Source of the DNA: an uncultured Victivallales bacterium
Lineage (GTDB): Bacteria > Verrucomicrobiota > Lentisphaeria > Victivallales > UBA1829
Direction of reading: 5' to 3'
Assembly: GCA_934661375.1 (NCBI GenBank)
Contig: CAKUJH010000011.1
Coordinates: 24,795 to 88,794, forward strand
DNA: 64,000 bases
Shown here: piece after piece, positions 24,901 to 30,881 of the stretch
Layout: the number at the start of each line of letters is the position of its first letter
Numbering within the stretch: the stretch's first letter is position 1
Translations under genes and position numbers: made by a program
Notes under the pieces: model-generated
Seen by the model: only the letters and a program-made list of their open reading frames with translations
The model's database searches: none
What the model was told of the DNA's origin: nothing

Positions 24901-25681
24901 TGCCATGGCGGAAAAACTGATCCGCAATTCCGCCGTTCCGGTGGAAAACGCTGTCATCTTTCTGGATATACTGCCGCGAGCCGGGCAGTCCTCTGCCGCG
25001 GCAGGTCTGGCGGAACGGGTGCTTCAGTCGCCGCAGCCGTCGAAACAGCGCGAACTCCTGGAGTCTCTGCTGAAACGGATGGAACCGCAGAAACGGCGTG
25101 CTGTCCTGCTGCGTCTGGCTTCGCTGATTCCGGAAAATGACTGTGCTCTGCGGGTTTTCTGGCTCGGCATGACACGCACTTATGAACCGTCCCTGCTGCC
25201 GGAAATGCGCGGTCTGCTGTGCCGTCCGGCTGTTTTTCCTGCGGATACGGAATTGTATCTGCTGTATGGACAAGGTTCTGCACAGGAACGGATTCTACGT
25301 TTTCTGACGGTTGCGGAACGTTATCCGGACTGGCAGATTCTGTTCCTGATTCCGGATGAAACGGAAAAACAGTCTCTGGCGGATGCCGCGGAAAAAGCTC
25401 TGGAAACTGCTTTGCGCCGGGGGCTGCTGCCCGAAGATGAACTGGTTCGGCATTATGTCCTGCTGTCTGTTGCAGACCCCGTCCGGAAAGCATACTGGCA
25501 GACCCGTGCCGCCTTGCATGACCGTCAGCCGGGGGAAAGTTCCCTGTGGCGTCTGGACAGTCTGGAAAATCCGGCGGAACGTGCCGCTTTGCTGAAAAAA
25601 TTATCTTCTGCCGGACGGCTTCCGCCGCAGCGCAGAAATACAAACCAAAACCCTGTTACAGGAAAGGAATCCCTGCAATGA
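18932..25681 (+). CDS. Giant 2249-residue membrane vWA/TPR protein (BatA/BatB-like fusion)
   Basis: Two N-terminal hydrophobic segments (to about residue 55) are followed by a beta-rich region and a glutamine-amidotransferase-like fold (~220-340). A vWA domain comes next, with an intact MIDAS DTSGSMSG starting at Asp355 and IITDGG near 450. Further hydrophobic segments lie near 743-760 and 765-782. The remaining ~1460 residues are helical repeats of TPR/SEL1 character (for example YEDAVVCGRRKDSF, LALVDAGRPADAARIC-like units). Normally the vWA and TPR (BatE-like) parts are separate proteins; here they are one chain. It follows DUF58 and BatA-like genes and overlaps the next TPR gene by 4 bp. 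Confidence 0.82.
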   Translation: MQLYFMDLWSLWFLLPGAGCFFLLRRRGVRFWQGMMILCLILAASGPVLRWTGTEPETLLLTERIPGVKTDIPADLQRRAGVRQRDYTGSTAAALADAGAGFRSGNGGEIHLFSTFHETSGSVSRSAAALNRRNIRVIAHSQTPEKIRRPVLRGLSCNPAAGCGERIRLEAELAVPHPSETELKLCRADGRVLTSRRIASRPDGLSRTSLEFSLSEPGEYALRLELDGAAAAEIHLAVSAPYRAVLISAQPELELPALRELFRGAEIELREPSRKFSSAALLVIGEGGVRTLKASELKELAETVKNGAGLLYFAGTDIPFAEEKLPSAFRELLPVRYAGKNLNRMPTTALAIIIDTSGSMSGTRLALARETARLALDKLRDCDMAGIVEFHGRRRWAAPLQSAANHLELHRALNRLNAGGGTVILPALQEAFYALRNADARLKHVLIITDGGVEQGDFEGLLRRMAENDITVSTVMTGSGQSPFLSRLAWWGGGRFYTASSRFALPELAFRQSGRESLPPFRTGPFSPEVHSGWQLFSGLSSVPSVPGVLENTLASGAEEAIRAGQQPLIALRRAGAGMVCAVNTGLSGDVMQNFYRQPAVAGMFSALGRSLPDPVRMQPFAVRDYSVLQDIHFRFERAGQIPYLYAELSAPSGKTERYRLERAADQTFHFRRYGLPEGTYHLKISETADMRNPLQFPFDSFAAPASGWTAEDHRTAEEITRRSLLLPEPGAAIRQFYLRPVFGGLFILLMLVQLLLRRLPSRLALTAGLLCVSCLVFGGEYETQLKNGLLGHQPETAFRLAAEKARTASDLRFALLLELETARNHGHQEELLRRWSALSAMEPERLELLVNACEDAGQPERALAVLKQHGGGLDGRFAPTLIRLAEKCGRSDLLRTEIQQQLKRNPRSMFLLNAAFRLELLAGRRAAAEELLDQRLKTENDPAVLRLLAESAEKAALYSCAERILRKEEQVSAEGVWPARFRRMDLAVHRGDPAGAVKLLRSFAAEKNLSRGILLNLADRCEQYGDSVTALELYRRAGSEDARIRAAMLLEGLGRNPEAAKLWNEVFRTSENEMRARQAMERLLDLSAAAGKLPETAAALEQKLKQKPSLRLKTFYAHVLFRANRLDELFHYLDLQEKNGETGLAGLKLSFLLSARRYKEASALLEQKKTADPEKRAEILRHQVLIAVEAGDKTLAHRAADELLRIAPRRADALEFAAGVYSLLNEPAKAVEMYDECLKENPSRIELYLLRAKAQKAAGAGRRAQAFFVEKLREPVSADFFGIAADGLLDLNVPKEVLRQVLAETMKRLNADPELLFYYRLAEDLAEELGDRAVWRHLQLLQLAAAPERRTLLLRGLYEDAVVCGRRKDSFRLARLLSGWNEIYPPELYRSLSGELTENGFFAAAERCVRQADAAENSSRHLFALTQVCLDAGRPADAARICRELLSLSPDSPEYLIRYAEVLEISGEYRRAGEQNLRALSLLASRMVLDQGQGKGSSSAVFERQIRPVICAFANQFVLCPGVFDAELAVLEKTAGAAARRRVWNPLRKRMNALTGLPVPSAVRRNAVPGSRPVPADVLAYRLAVLPETEAVKEVEQTFRKLSAGQRSPYWERLVGSLCAEPPARVSAVLERELTRLTFRNTGIRWQFSAYGLALKRKYAELFLKKFPESLHALSLAAQIRYLTGDPAGARLLAGEVYERFAGLVEVKFPEYRAGLELNRIFAAADSEAENAGKHARSELQASVESDRKLLGDTPARTLTAVLLLKGEGKYDAALDELFRLWKNGERGLVVFRLSEELTVRTGRYREWLELLSSYETKDVSVRVLAARRQVQLFRDVGEYQRARQSLPMLAVPLQKRERLLTERFMLSPERFAAGLRSFLIGQCRTGQFVGFYADSFGTDGLTGYRLRGGRRANLLPELAVRDRALNDTLGSLLRGTPVAERGFAVLFEAWRNTLPGNGNPHSAGTEKTVPALLAMRTVSGGSYHAGEIAMAEKLIRNSAVPVENAVIFLDILPRAGQSSAAAGLAERVLQSPQPSKQRELLESLLKRMEPQKRRAVLLRLASLIPENDCALRVFWLGMTRTYEPSLLPEMRGLLCRPAVFPADTELYLLYGQGSAQERILRFLTVAERYPDWQILFLIPDETEKQSLADAAEKALETALRRGLLPEDELVRHYVLLSVADPVRKAYWQTRAALHDRQPGESSLWRLDSLENPAERAALLKKLSSAGRLPPQRRNTNQNPVTGKESLQ

Positions 25682-26502
25682 GAATCCCGTTGTTGACCGC
25701 CGCCGTACTGCTCGCCGCCGTAACGGCATTCGCCCATGGACCCGCCCAGCCGCCGCTGAAATCTCCGGCGGCAGCCGCTCTCCGCAAAGGAGATCTGGAA
25801 ACGGCTCTGACTCTGTTTGAATCCGAAATCAAAGCCTCTCCGGATGAGCCCCGGCTGAAACAGCATTATGCAGAACTGAAGACTCATCTGCGGCGTGAAA
25901 AAATGTTTGCCGCGGAACAGAATCCGGAAATGAAAACCCGGATCGGGCGTCAGCTCCGGCGTTTCTATTACAAGTGCGGAATGTTCGGCAAAGCAGAACA
26001 GACCGACCGCGCCGTTTATGCGGCGGATGCCTCCGAAGCCAATGCCGTCAGCTTGGGCGTTACTCTGCTGAATACCGGTAAAAATCAGGAAGCGGCGGAA
26101 CTGTTCCGCAAGGTGAATCTGGACAAAGCCAAGCCCGGCGTGGTGCTTTGTGCCGCTCTCGCAGAAGCGCGTACCGGCAGCAAGGAAAATTCCGTAAAAC
26201 TGTTGAGCCGTTTCTCCGTGGAAAAAATGGATGCCAACAGCCTTCAATTGTATGCCCGCTGTGCCGCGCTCAACGGCGATGCCGCTGGAACTGCCGCCGC
26301 AGTCCGCCGTATTCTGGAACAGACCAAAGCCAAACAGCATCCGTCTCTGAAAAAACATCTGTTCAGCACTCCGGATTTCCGGAATGTGGCGGAACAGGAA
26401 AGTTTCAAGGCTGCATTGAATACTGAATCCAAAGTGAAGGATAATTGCGATACTTGTCCTAAACGCGGAACCGCGGAATGCGAGGATAATCAGAAACACT
26501 GA
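25678..26502 (+). CDS. Secreted TPR-repeat protein
   Basis: The 274-residue protein has a signal peptide (MRIPLLTAAVLLAAVTAFA) and helical repeats of TPR type (ALRKGDLETALTLFESEIKASPDEPRLKQHYAEL, VTLLNTGKNQEAAELFRKV). It ends in a small cysteine cluster, CDTCPKRGTAEC. The ATG at 25678 overlaps the previous stop, with GGAAAGGA upstream; an earlier in-frame start lies inside the preceding gene and is less likely. It is the last gene of the MoxR/vWA run and is closed by a terminator. It probably binds other proteins in the periplasm. Confidence 0.8.
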   Translation: MRIPLLTAAVLLAAVTAFAHGPAQPPLKSPAAAALRKGDLETALTLFESEIKASPDEPRLKQHYAELKTHLRREKMFAAEQNPEMKTRIGRQLRRFYYKCGMFGKAEQTDRAVYAADASEANAVSLGVTLLNTGKNQEAAELFRKVNLDKAKPGVVLCAALAEARTGSKENSVKLLSRFSVEKMDANSLQLYARCAALNGDAAGTAAAVRRILEQTKAKQHPSLKKHLFSTPDFRNVAEQESFKAALNTESKVKDNCDTCPKRGTAECEDNQKH

Positions 26503-26521
26503 TATTGTTCTGTTTTTTCTG

Positions 26522-26567
26522 AATCTGGACTTTATGTCTTTCGGGTCATATCGTCCAGATTTTTTTT
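26522..26567. terminator. Bidirectional terminator between TPR and LysR genes
   Basis: AATCTGGAC (26522-26530) pairs with GTCCAGATT (26553-26561) and is followed by TTTTTT on the plus strand. It ends the plus-strand vWA operon; the same hairpin faces the stop of the minus-strand LysR gene. Confidence 0.75.
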
Positions 26568-27468
26568 ATTGCGGCAAAGAGCCGAATTTATCCTGAACCG
26601 TATCCAGAAAAATTTCAGCGGCTTTGCTGAATACCTGATATTTTTTCCAGACAATGTTCAGTCCGGATTCCAGCCGCGGAGTCAGCGGACGGAAACACAG
26701 ATTGTGATGTTCTCCCGCTATGAGCATGTGGTCAAGGGAAAGAGCGCAGCCGATTCCCGCTTCCACCATCAGCGCGGCATTGTAGAACAGGTTGTAAGTG
26801 GCAACCACATTCAGTTTTTCAAAGCGGCTGCCGAACCATGCGGCGAACGGGTTGCGCACCGGGGACTGTTCTTCATTCATTCTGGAACAGATCAGCGGCT
26901 GATGAAGCAGATCGTCCGGATTCAATTCTTTTTTCTTCGCCAGCGGATGGTCTTTCCGCATGACCACTCCCCAGATATTTTTAGCCGGAAGCGTAACATA
27001 ATCATACTTGGAAATATCGACTGGCTGGATGAGGACGCCGAAATCCAGAATGCCTTTGTCCAGCCGTTCCATGACATCGGCGGCATTTCCGCTGAAAATA
27101 TGGTATTTGATTTCCGGGTAAATTCCCCGCAGTTCCCGAATGATTTCAGCGATCAGCATCATGGCGTTGGTTTCGCCGCCGCCGATGTAGACTTTGCCGC
27201 TGATGAAATTGCCCATTGCGCTGAAATCGGCTTCGGTACGTTTGACCATTTCCACGATTTCTTCGGCGCGTTTGCGCAGAAACATGCCTTCAGGGGTGAG
27301 CGTGATGTTCCGGTTGCTCCGGATAAACAGCTGCTGTCCCAGTTCATCTTCCAGTTCCTGCAGCTGCCGGGAAAGAGTCGGCTGGGTAACGTGCAGAAAT
27401 TCTGCCGCCCGGACAATTGTTCCTTCTCGTGCGACTGCGAGAAAATAACGCAATACTCTGAGTTCCAT
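26566..27468 (-). CDS. LysR-family transcriptional regulator
   Basis: The 300-residue protein has the canonical N-terminal HTH (MELRVLRYFLAVAREGTIVRAAEFLHVTQPTLSRQLQELEDELGQQLFIR) and a periplasmic-binding-like effector domain (~90-300). It starts 14 bp after the merR stop on the same strand, so both regulators are co-transcribed. Its likely targets are the divergent redox genes, but no LysR operator could be singled out. Confidence 0.92.
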   Translation of the reverse strand: MELRVLRYFLAVAREGTIVRAAEFLHVTQPTLSRQLQELEDELGQQLFIRSNRNITLTPEGMFLRKRAEEIVEMVKRTEADFSAMGNFISGKVYIGGGETNAMMLIAEIIRELRGIYPEIKYHIFSGNAADVMERLDKGILDFGVLIQPVDISKYDYVTLPAKNIWGVVMRKDHPLAKKKELNPDDLLHQPLICSRMNEEQSPVRNPFAAWFGSRFEKLNVVATYNLFYNAALMVEAGIGCALSLDHMLIAGEHHNLCFRPLTPRLESGLNIVWKKYQVFSKAAEIFLDTVQDKFGSLPQ

Positions 27469-27482
27469 GAAGATACTCCGTT

Positions 27483-27959
27483 TTATTCCTGCGGGGTGAT
27501 TCCCGGTTCCGTCTGGATTTTCAAAGCAGTTTTCGGATTGTAGCGGTCTGTGTCGCCGGACGCCAGAAGTTTCTTGTAATAATCCTTTTTATATTTCAGA
27601 ATGTTCATCTGTTTCCGGAGATTTTTCATCTGTTCACGCAGAATTTTTTCCTGCTGGAAAATCAGTTCAGCTCGTTCGGGAATGGTGGAATCGCCGCGCT
27701 GACACATGTCGATATAACTTTTCACTCCTTCGATGGAGAGTCCGGTGGAACGCAGACAATGAATGAGTTTCAGCCAGCTGACATTGTAATCAGAAAACAG
27801 CCGGGCGTTTCCTTCCGAGCGGTCGACATCAGGAATCAGTCCGATGTTGTCGTAATAACGGACGGTATACGGAGAAAGTTCCATCATTTCGGCGACCTGC
27901 CGGACGGAATATTTCGGAGTGCGGTCGTGCAGAAAACTGAATGATTTGTTTTTGGACAT
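27483..27959 (-). CDS. MerR-family transcriptional regulator
   Basis: This 158-residue protein has an N-terminal MerR winged helix (YSVRQVAEMMELSPYTVRYYDNIGLIPDVDRSEGNARLFSDYNVSWLKLIHCLRSTGLSIEGVKSYI) and a C-terminal coiled coil (LIFQQEKILREQMKNLRKQMNILKYKKDYY). There is no metal-binding cysteine set, so it groups with aldehyde/quinone/stress-sensing MerR proteins rather than metal sensors (inference). It leads a merR-lysR operon divergent from the redox genes. A 17-bp site found in its own promoter recurs in two downstream promoters. Confidence 0.92.
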   Translation of the reverse strand: MSKNKSFSFLHDRTPKYSVRQVAEMMELSPYTVRYYDNIGLIPDVDRSEGNARLFSDYNVSWLKLIHCLRSTGLSIEGVKSYIDMCQRGDSTIPERAELIFQQEKILREQMKNLRKQMNILKYKKDYYKKLLASGDTDRYNPKTALKIQTEPGITPQE

Positions 27960-27984
27960 GACGATTTTCTTTCATGGTTTGAAA

Positions 27985-28028
27985 ACTTAGAGCAACTTTA
28001 ATATATCGGCGGCATTTTCATTTGTCAA
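27985..28028 (-). promoter_or_regulatory. merR promoter with overlapping MerR-type site
   Basis: On the minus strand TTGACA (plus 28023-28028) and TATATT (plus 28000-28005) are 17 bp apart. The site CTTAGAGCAACTTTAAT at plus 27986-28002 overlaps the -10 and lies downstream of it, a repressing position. This fits autorepression. Confidence 0.65.
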
Positions 28029-28062
28029 GCATATCGGGAGAAAAATTTTTTCTGAAAATGAT

Positions 28063-28092
28063 TTGACTTAGAGCTGCTGTAAGGTTTATGGT
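28063..28092 (+). promoter_or_regulatory. MerR-type activator promoter of the exported flavoprotein operon
   Basis: TTGACT (28063-28068) and TATGGT (28087-28092) have an 18-bp spacer. The near-palindrome CTTAGAGCTGCTGTAAG at 28067-28083 fills the spacer, the classic MerR layout. Downstream, GGAGG at 28101-28105 precedes a 7-codon frame (28112-28135) that could be a leader. Confidence 0.65.
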
Positions 28093-28227
28093 ATCAGCAT
28101 GGAGGTGCGGAATGGAACGGGGAGTCTATGCTTGAAAGGCATATGCTGGTATAGAAAAGAAATATTTGCTATTCGTTGAAATCCGAATTATAGTATGGCT
28201 GTGATCGGAAGAAACGGAGGTGCAGAT

Positions 28228-28473
28228 TTGGAGGAAACTTCATTGAATCAGACGGAGTTTCTGTTGAAACGCAATCTGAAGGATGCGGGATTCGGACCGA
28301 AACAGACGGAACGGTTCCTGCAGCTCCGGATGGAAGGCAGAAACCGGGAACTGGAGTTGATGCTGGCGGAACTGCGGGTGTCGCTCCTGAAAAAAGTGCA
28401 TGAAAACCAGAAACGGATCGATTGTCTGGACTATTTGAAAAATAAAATCAAACAGAAGGAAACGGAATCATGA
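28228..28473 (+). CDS. Small helical protein of the MerR-linked redox operon
   Basis: The 81-residue product (EETSLNQTEFLLKRNLKDAGFGPKQTERFLQLRMEG... LDYLKNKI) is fully helical with a C-terminal coiled coil reminiscent of the tail of MerR-type proteins. I recall similar small proteins beside MerR and flavodoxin genes in other anaerobes, but cannot name a family. A TTG start at 28228 is chosen because CGGAGG at 28215-28220 precedes it by 7 nt; the in-frame ATG at 28195 has no Shine-Dalgarno sequence. It overlaps the flavodoxin start by 4 bp. Confidence 0.6.
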   Translation: MEETSLNQTEFLLKRNLKDAGFGPKQTERFLQLRMEGRNRELELMLAELRVSLLKKVHENQKRIDCLDYLKNKIKQKETES

Positions 28474-29054
28474 AAAACAAAATGTCAGCTCTTGCCATGG
28501 CCGCCGCAATGTTCACTGTCGGCGGATGCGCCCAGGAAACCGTCGCCGCGGAAAAAGCATCTGCGGAACCGGGAAAAATTCTGATCGCGTATTACTCGTA
28601 CAGCGGCAACACGAAATTCGCGGCGGAAGTGATTCAGAAAGCCACTGGGGGAACGCTGTTCGAAATTGTGCCGGTCAAAGCGTATTCCGCCAATTACAAT
28701 GAATGTGTGGCGCAGGCGAAAAAAGAAATCCGCGCCGGATTCAAACCGGAACTCAAAGCCAATGCGGCAGATTTTGCCAAATATGAGGTGATTTTCGTCG
28801 GTACGCCGAACTGGTGGAGCACCATGGCGCCGCCGGTGCTGACTTTCCTGGCATCGAACAATTTTACCGGAAAGACAGTCATACCGTTTGCAACTCATGG
28901 CGGCGGGGGAATGGCGGACTGCGAAAGCGACATGCACAAGGCTCTGCCGAATGCGAAGTTCGCGAAAGGCGGCGCATTTTCCGGCAGCCGTGTGCGCAGT
29001 TCCGAAGCCGCAATCCGTGATTGGGTGAACAGCGTCGTGGAAATCAAAAAATGA
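28470..29054 (+). CDS. Exported lipoprotein-type flavodoxin
   Basis: The 194-residue protein has an N-terminal signal with a lipobox-like TVGGC, then a flavodoxin fold: ILIAYYSYSGNTKFAAEVI is the FMN phosphate loop, FVGTPNWWSTMAPPVLTFL and FATHGGGGMADCESDM are isoalloxazine-side loops. Flavodoxins are usually cytosolic; the signal implies the outer face of the inner membrane or the periplasm. It begins inside the end of the small helical gene and precedes a CMD-cupin protein, so a shared operon is likely. Confidence 0.85.
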   Translation: MKNKMSALAMAAAMFTVGGCAQETVAAEKASAEPGKILIAYYSYSGNTKFAAEVIQKATGGTLFEIVPVKAYSANYNECVAQAKKEIRAGFKPELKANAADFAKYEVIFVGTPNWWSTMAPPVLTFLASNNFTGKTVIPFATHGGGGMADCESDMHKALPNAKFAKGGAFSGSRVRSSEAAIRDWVNSVVEIKK

Positions 29055-29062
29055 GGTGAGAC

Positions 29063-30115
29063 ATGAAAACTGTTTTTCTGGGATTCATCCTGTCGGTTTT
29101 CTGTTTCATTCAGATAGAGGCAAAAGAAATGAAAGCATTGAACAGCAAAGAACAGAACATTGTCGTCATTGCCGCAGATACGGCACGCGGCGATATGGAT
29201 GGACTGAAAGCCGCCCTGAACAAAGGTCTGGACGAAGGACTTTCCGTCAATGAAATCAAAGAGATCCTGATCCAGCTGTACGCCTATTGCGGATTCCCGC
29301 GCAGTCTGAACGCCCTCGGCAATTTCATGACTGTGGTGCAGGAACGGGCGGCGAAAGGGATCAAGGATATTCCGGGAAAACTGCCGGGCCCGGCACCCGC
29401 CGGAAAGAGCATTGAGTTCGGAACTGCCAATCAGACCAAACTCTGCGGACGTCCGGTCAAAGGCGCATTGTTCGATTTCGCTCCGGCGATTGATGAATAT
29501 CTGAAAGCGCATCTGTTCGGAGATATTTTCCGTCGTGACAATCTGGACTGGAAGACCCGTGAAATCGCCACCATCGCCGCATTGTCGGTTCTGCCGGGAG
29601 CGGACAGCCAGCTCCAAGCCCACATCGGCATTGGCAAAAACAACGGCGTAACCGATGAACAGGTTGCGGAAATTCTTGCGCTGACAACCGGAAATGAATA
29701 TGGTGTGCCGCGGATCAGTGATTTCCCGGTCGGACAGGAAAACACCGCATATGCCAAGTATTTCAGCGGCAAGTCCTATCTGGCGCGTCTGACCAAAGAT
29801 GACCGTCTGAACGTGCCGGTGGCGAATGTAACGTTTGAGCCGGGCTGCCGCAACAACTGGCACAGTCACACGGGCGGACAGCTGCTGATTGCAGTCGGCG
29901 GCGTCGGGTATTATCAGGAACGCGGCAAGGCGGCGCGCAAGCTGCTGCCGGGCGACGTGGTGGAAATCCCGCCGAATACGGATCACTGGCACGGCGCGGC
30001 GCCGGACAAATGGTTCTCGCATCTGGCGATTGAATGCAATCCGCAGACCAATAAAAACACCTGGCTGGAACCGGTGAGCGACGCCGATTACCAGGCGGCA
30101 ACCCAGGGAAAATAA
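29063..30115 (+). CDS. Exported double carboxymuconolactone decarboxylase-like/cupin protein
   Basis: The 350-residue protein begins with a Sec signal (MKTVFLGFILSVFCFIQIEA). Two CMD/AhpD-like helical domains follow (~25-105: KEILIQLYAYCGFPRSLNALG; ~140-220: DWKTREIATIAALSVLPGADSQLQAHIGIGKNNG) and a C-terminal cupin (~240-330) with metal-ligand pattern NNWHSHTGGQ and PNTDHWHGA. The redox CxxC of AhpD is absent, only a single Cys remains in the first unit. GAGGTG precedes the ATG. It sits between two flavoproteins and may act on a small organic substrate, possibly a peroxide or quinone; this is inference. Confidence 0.82.
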   Translation: MKTVFLGFILSVFCFIQIEAKEMKALNSKEQNIVVIAADTARGDMDGLKAALNKGLDEGLSVNEIKEILIQLYAYCGFPRSLNALGNFMTVVQERAAKGIKDIPGKLPGPAPAGKSIEFGTANQTKLCGRPVKGALFDFAPAIDEYLKAHLFGDIFRRDNLDWKTREIATIAALSVLPGADSQLQAHIGIGKNNGVTDEQVAEILALTTGNEYGVPRISDFPVGQENTAYAKYFSGKSYLARLTKDDRLNVPVANVTFEPGCRNNWHSHTGGQLLIAVGGVGYYQERGKAARKLLPGDVVEIPPNTDHWHGAAPDKWFSHLAIECNPQTNKNTWLEPVSDADYQAATQGK

Positions 30116-30119
30116 AATC

Positions 30120-30779
30120 ATGAACCGTCGGGAATTCATCAAATCTTCACTGATCGTTTCCGTCGTGGCGGGAACCGCTGCTGTCGGCGGTTCTCTCCTG
30201 AACGCATTTGCCGCTGAACCTGTGCCGCAGAAAAGGAGAAATGGAAAAATGAAAATTCTGGTGCTTACGGGCAGTCCCCGTAAAAACGGCAATTCCAGTA
30301 CCCTCGCTTCGGAGTTCATCCGCGGCGCGGAGGAAGCCGGACATGAAGTCGTGCGTTTCGACGCTGCGTTCAAAAAAGTGCATCCGTGCATTGCCTGCAA
30401 CCAGTGCGGCATGAACGGTCCGTGTGTATTCAAAGATGACTTTGAATTCGTCCGCAAACACATTGTCGATGCGGACTGCGTGGTGTTTGCGACTCCGATG
30501 TACTATTTTGGAATCTCCGCCCAGCTCAAAGCGGTGATAGACCGTTTTTACGCAATCAACGGCGAGATACACCGTCCGAAGAAAGCCGTGCTGCTGATGA
30601 CGTATGCCAATACCGCGGTTTCGGAAGCGGACCCGATCCGTTCGCATTATGATGTTCTGCTGAAATATCTCGGCTGGAGCGATGCCGGACGGGTGATTGC
30701 GCGGGGTGTCTGGCCGGTCGGCGCAGTCAACCGAACAAAATATCCGGCGCAGGCGTACCAGCTCGGAAAAAATATCTGA
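30120..30779 (+). CDS. NADPH-dependent FMN reductase/iron-sulfur flavoprotein with Tat signal
   Basis: The 219-residue protein opens with a Tat-type signal (MNRREFIKSSLIVSVVAGTAAVGG). The mature part is a flavodoxin-like FMN reductase (MKILVLTGSPRKNGNSSTLA) with a compact cysteine motif CIACNQCGMNGPC (C-x2-C-x2-C-x5-C) seen in Isf-type flavoproteins with a 4Fe-4S cluster, and TPMYYFGISAQLKAVIDRF. A second in-frame ATG at 30249 (residue 44) is preceded by AAAAGGAG, so a cytosolic form may also be made. It closes the MerR-linked exported operon, and tatA-tatC are 6 kb away. Confidence 0.85.
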   Translation: MNRREFIKSSLIVSVVAGTAAVGGSLLNAFAAEPVPQKRRNGKMKILVLTGSPRKNGNSSTLASEFIRGAEEAGHEVVRFDAAFKKVHPCIACNQCGMNGPCVFKDDFEFVRKHIVDADCVVFATPMYYFGISAQLKAVIDRFYAINGEIHRPKKAVLLMTYANTAVSEADPIRSHYDVLLKYLGWSDAGRVIARGVWPVGAVNRTKYPAQAYQLGKNI

Positions 30780-30811
30780 AAACATTTTCCGGAGATTTTT
30801 TTCAAGTCGGC

Positions 30812-30841
30812 TTGACTTACAGTAACTTGAATGTGTATATT
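30812..30841 (+). promoter_or_regulatory. MerR-type promoter upstream of the DXS-like gene
   Basis: TTGACT (30812-30817) and TATATT (30836-30841) are 18 bp apart. The spacer holds CTTACAGTAACTTGAAT (30816-30832), similar to the sites in front of merR and the flavodoxin operon. This suggests the same regulator acts here. Confidence 0.6.
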
Positions 30842-30881
30842 GCCTGAATGAAACAGAAAACACAGTGAAAGGAAAGAAAAT

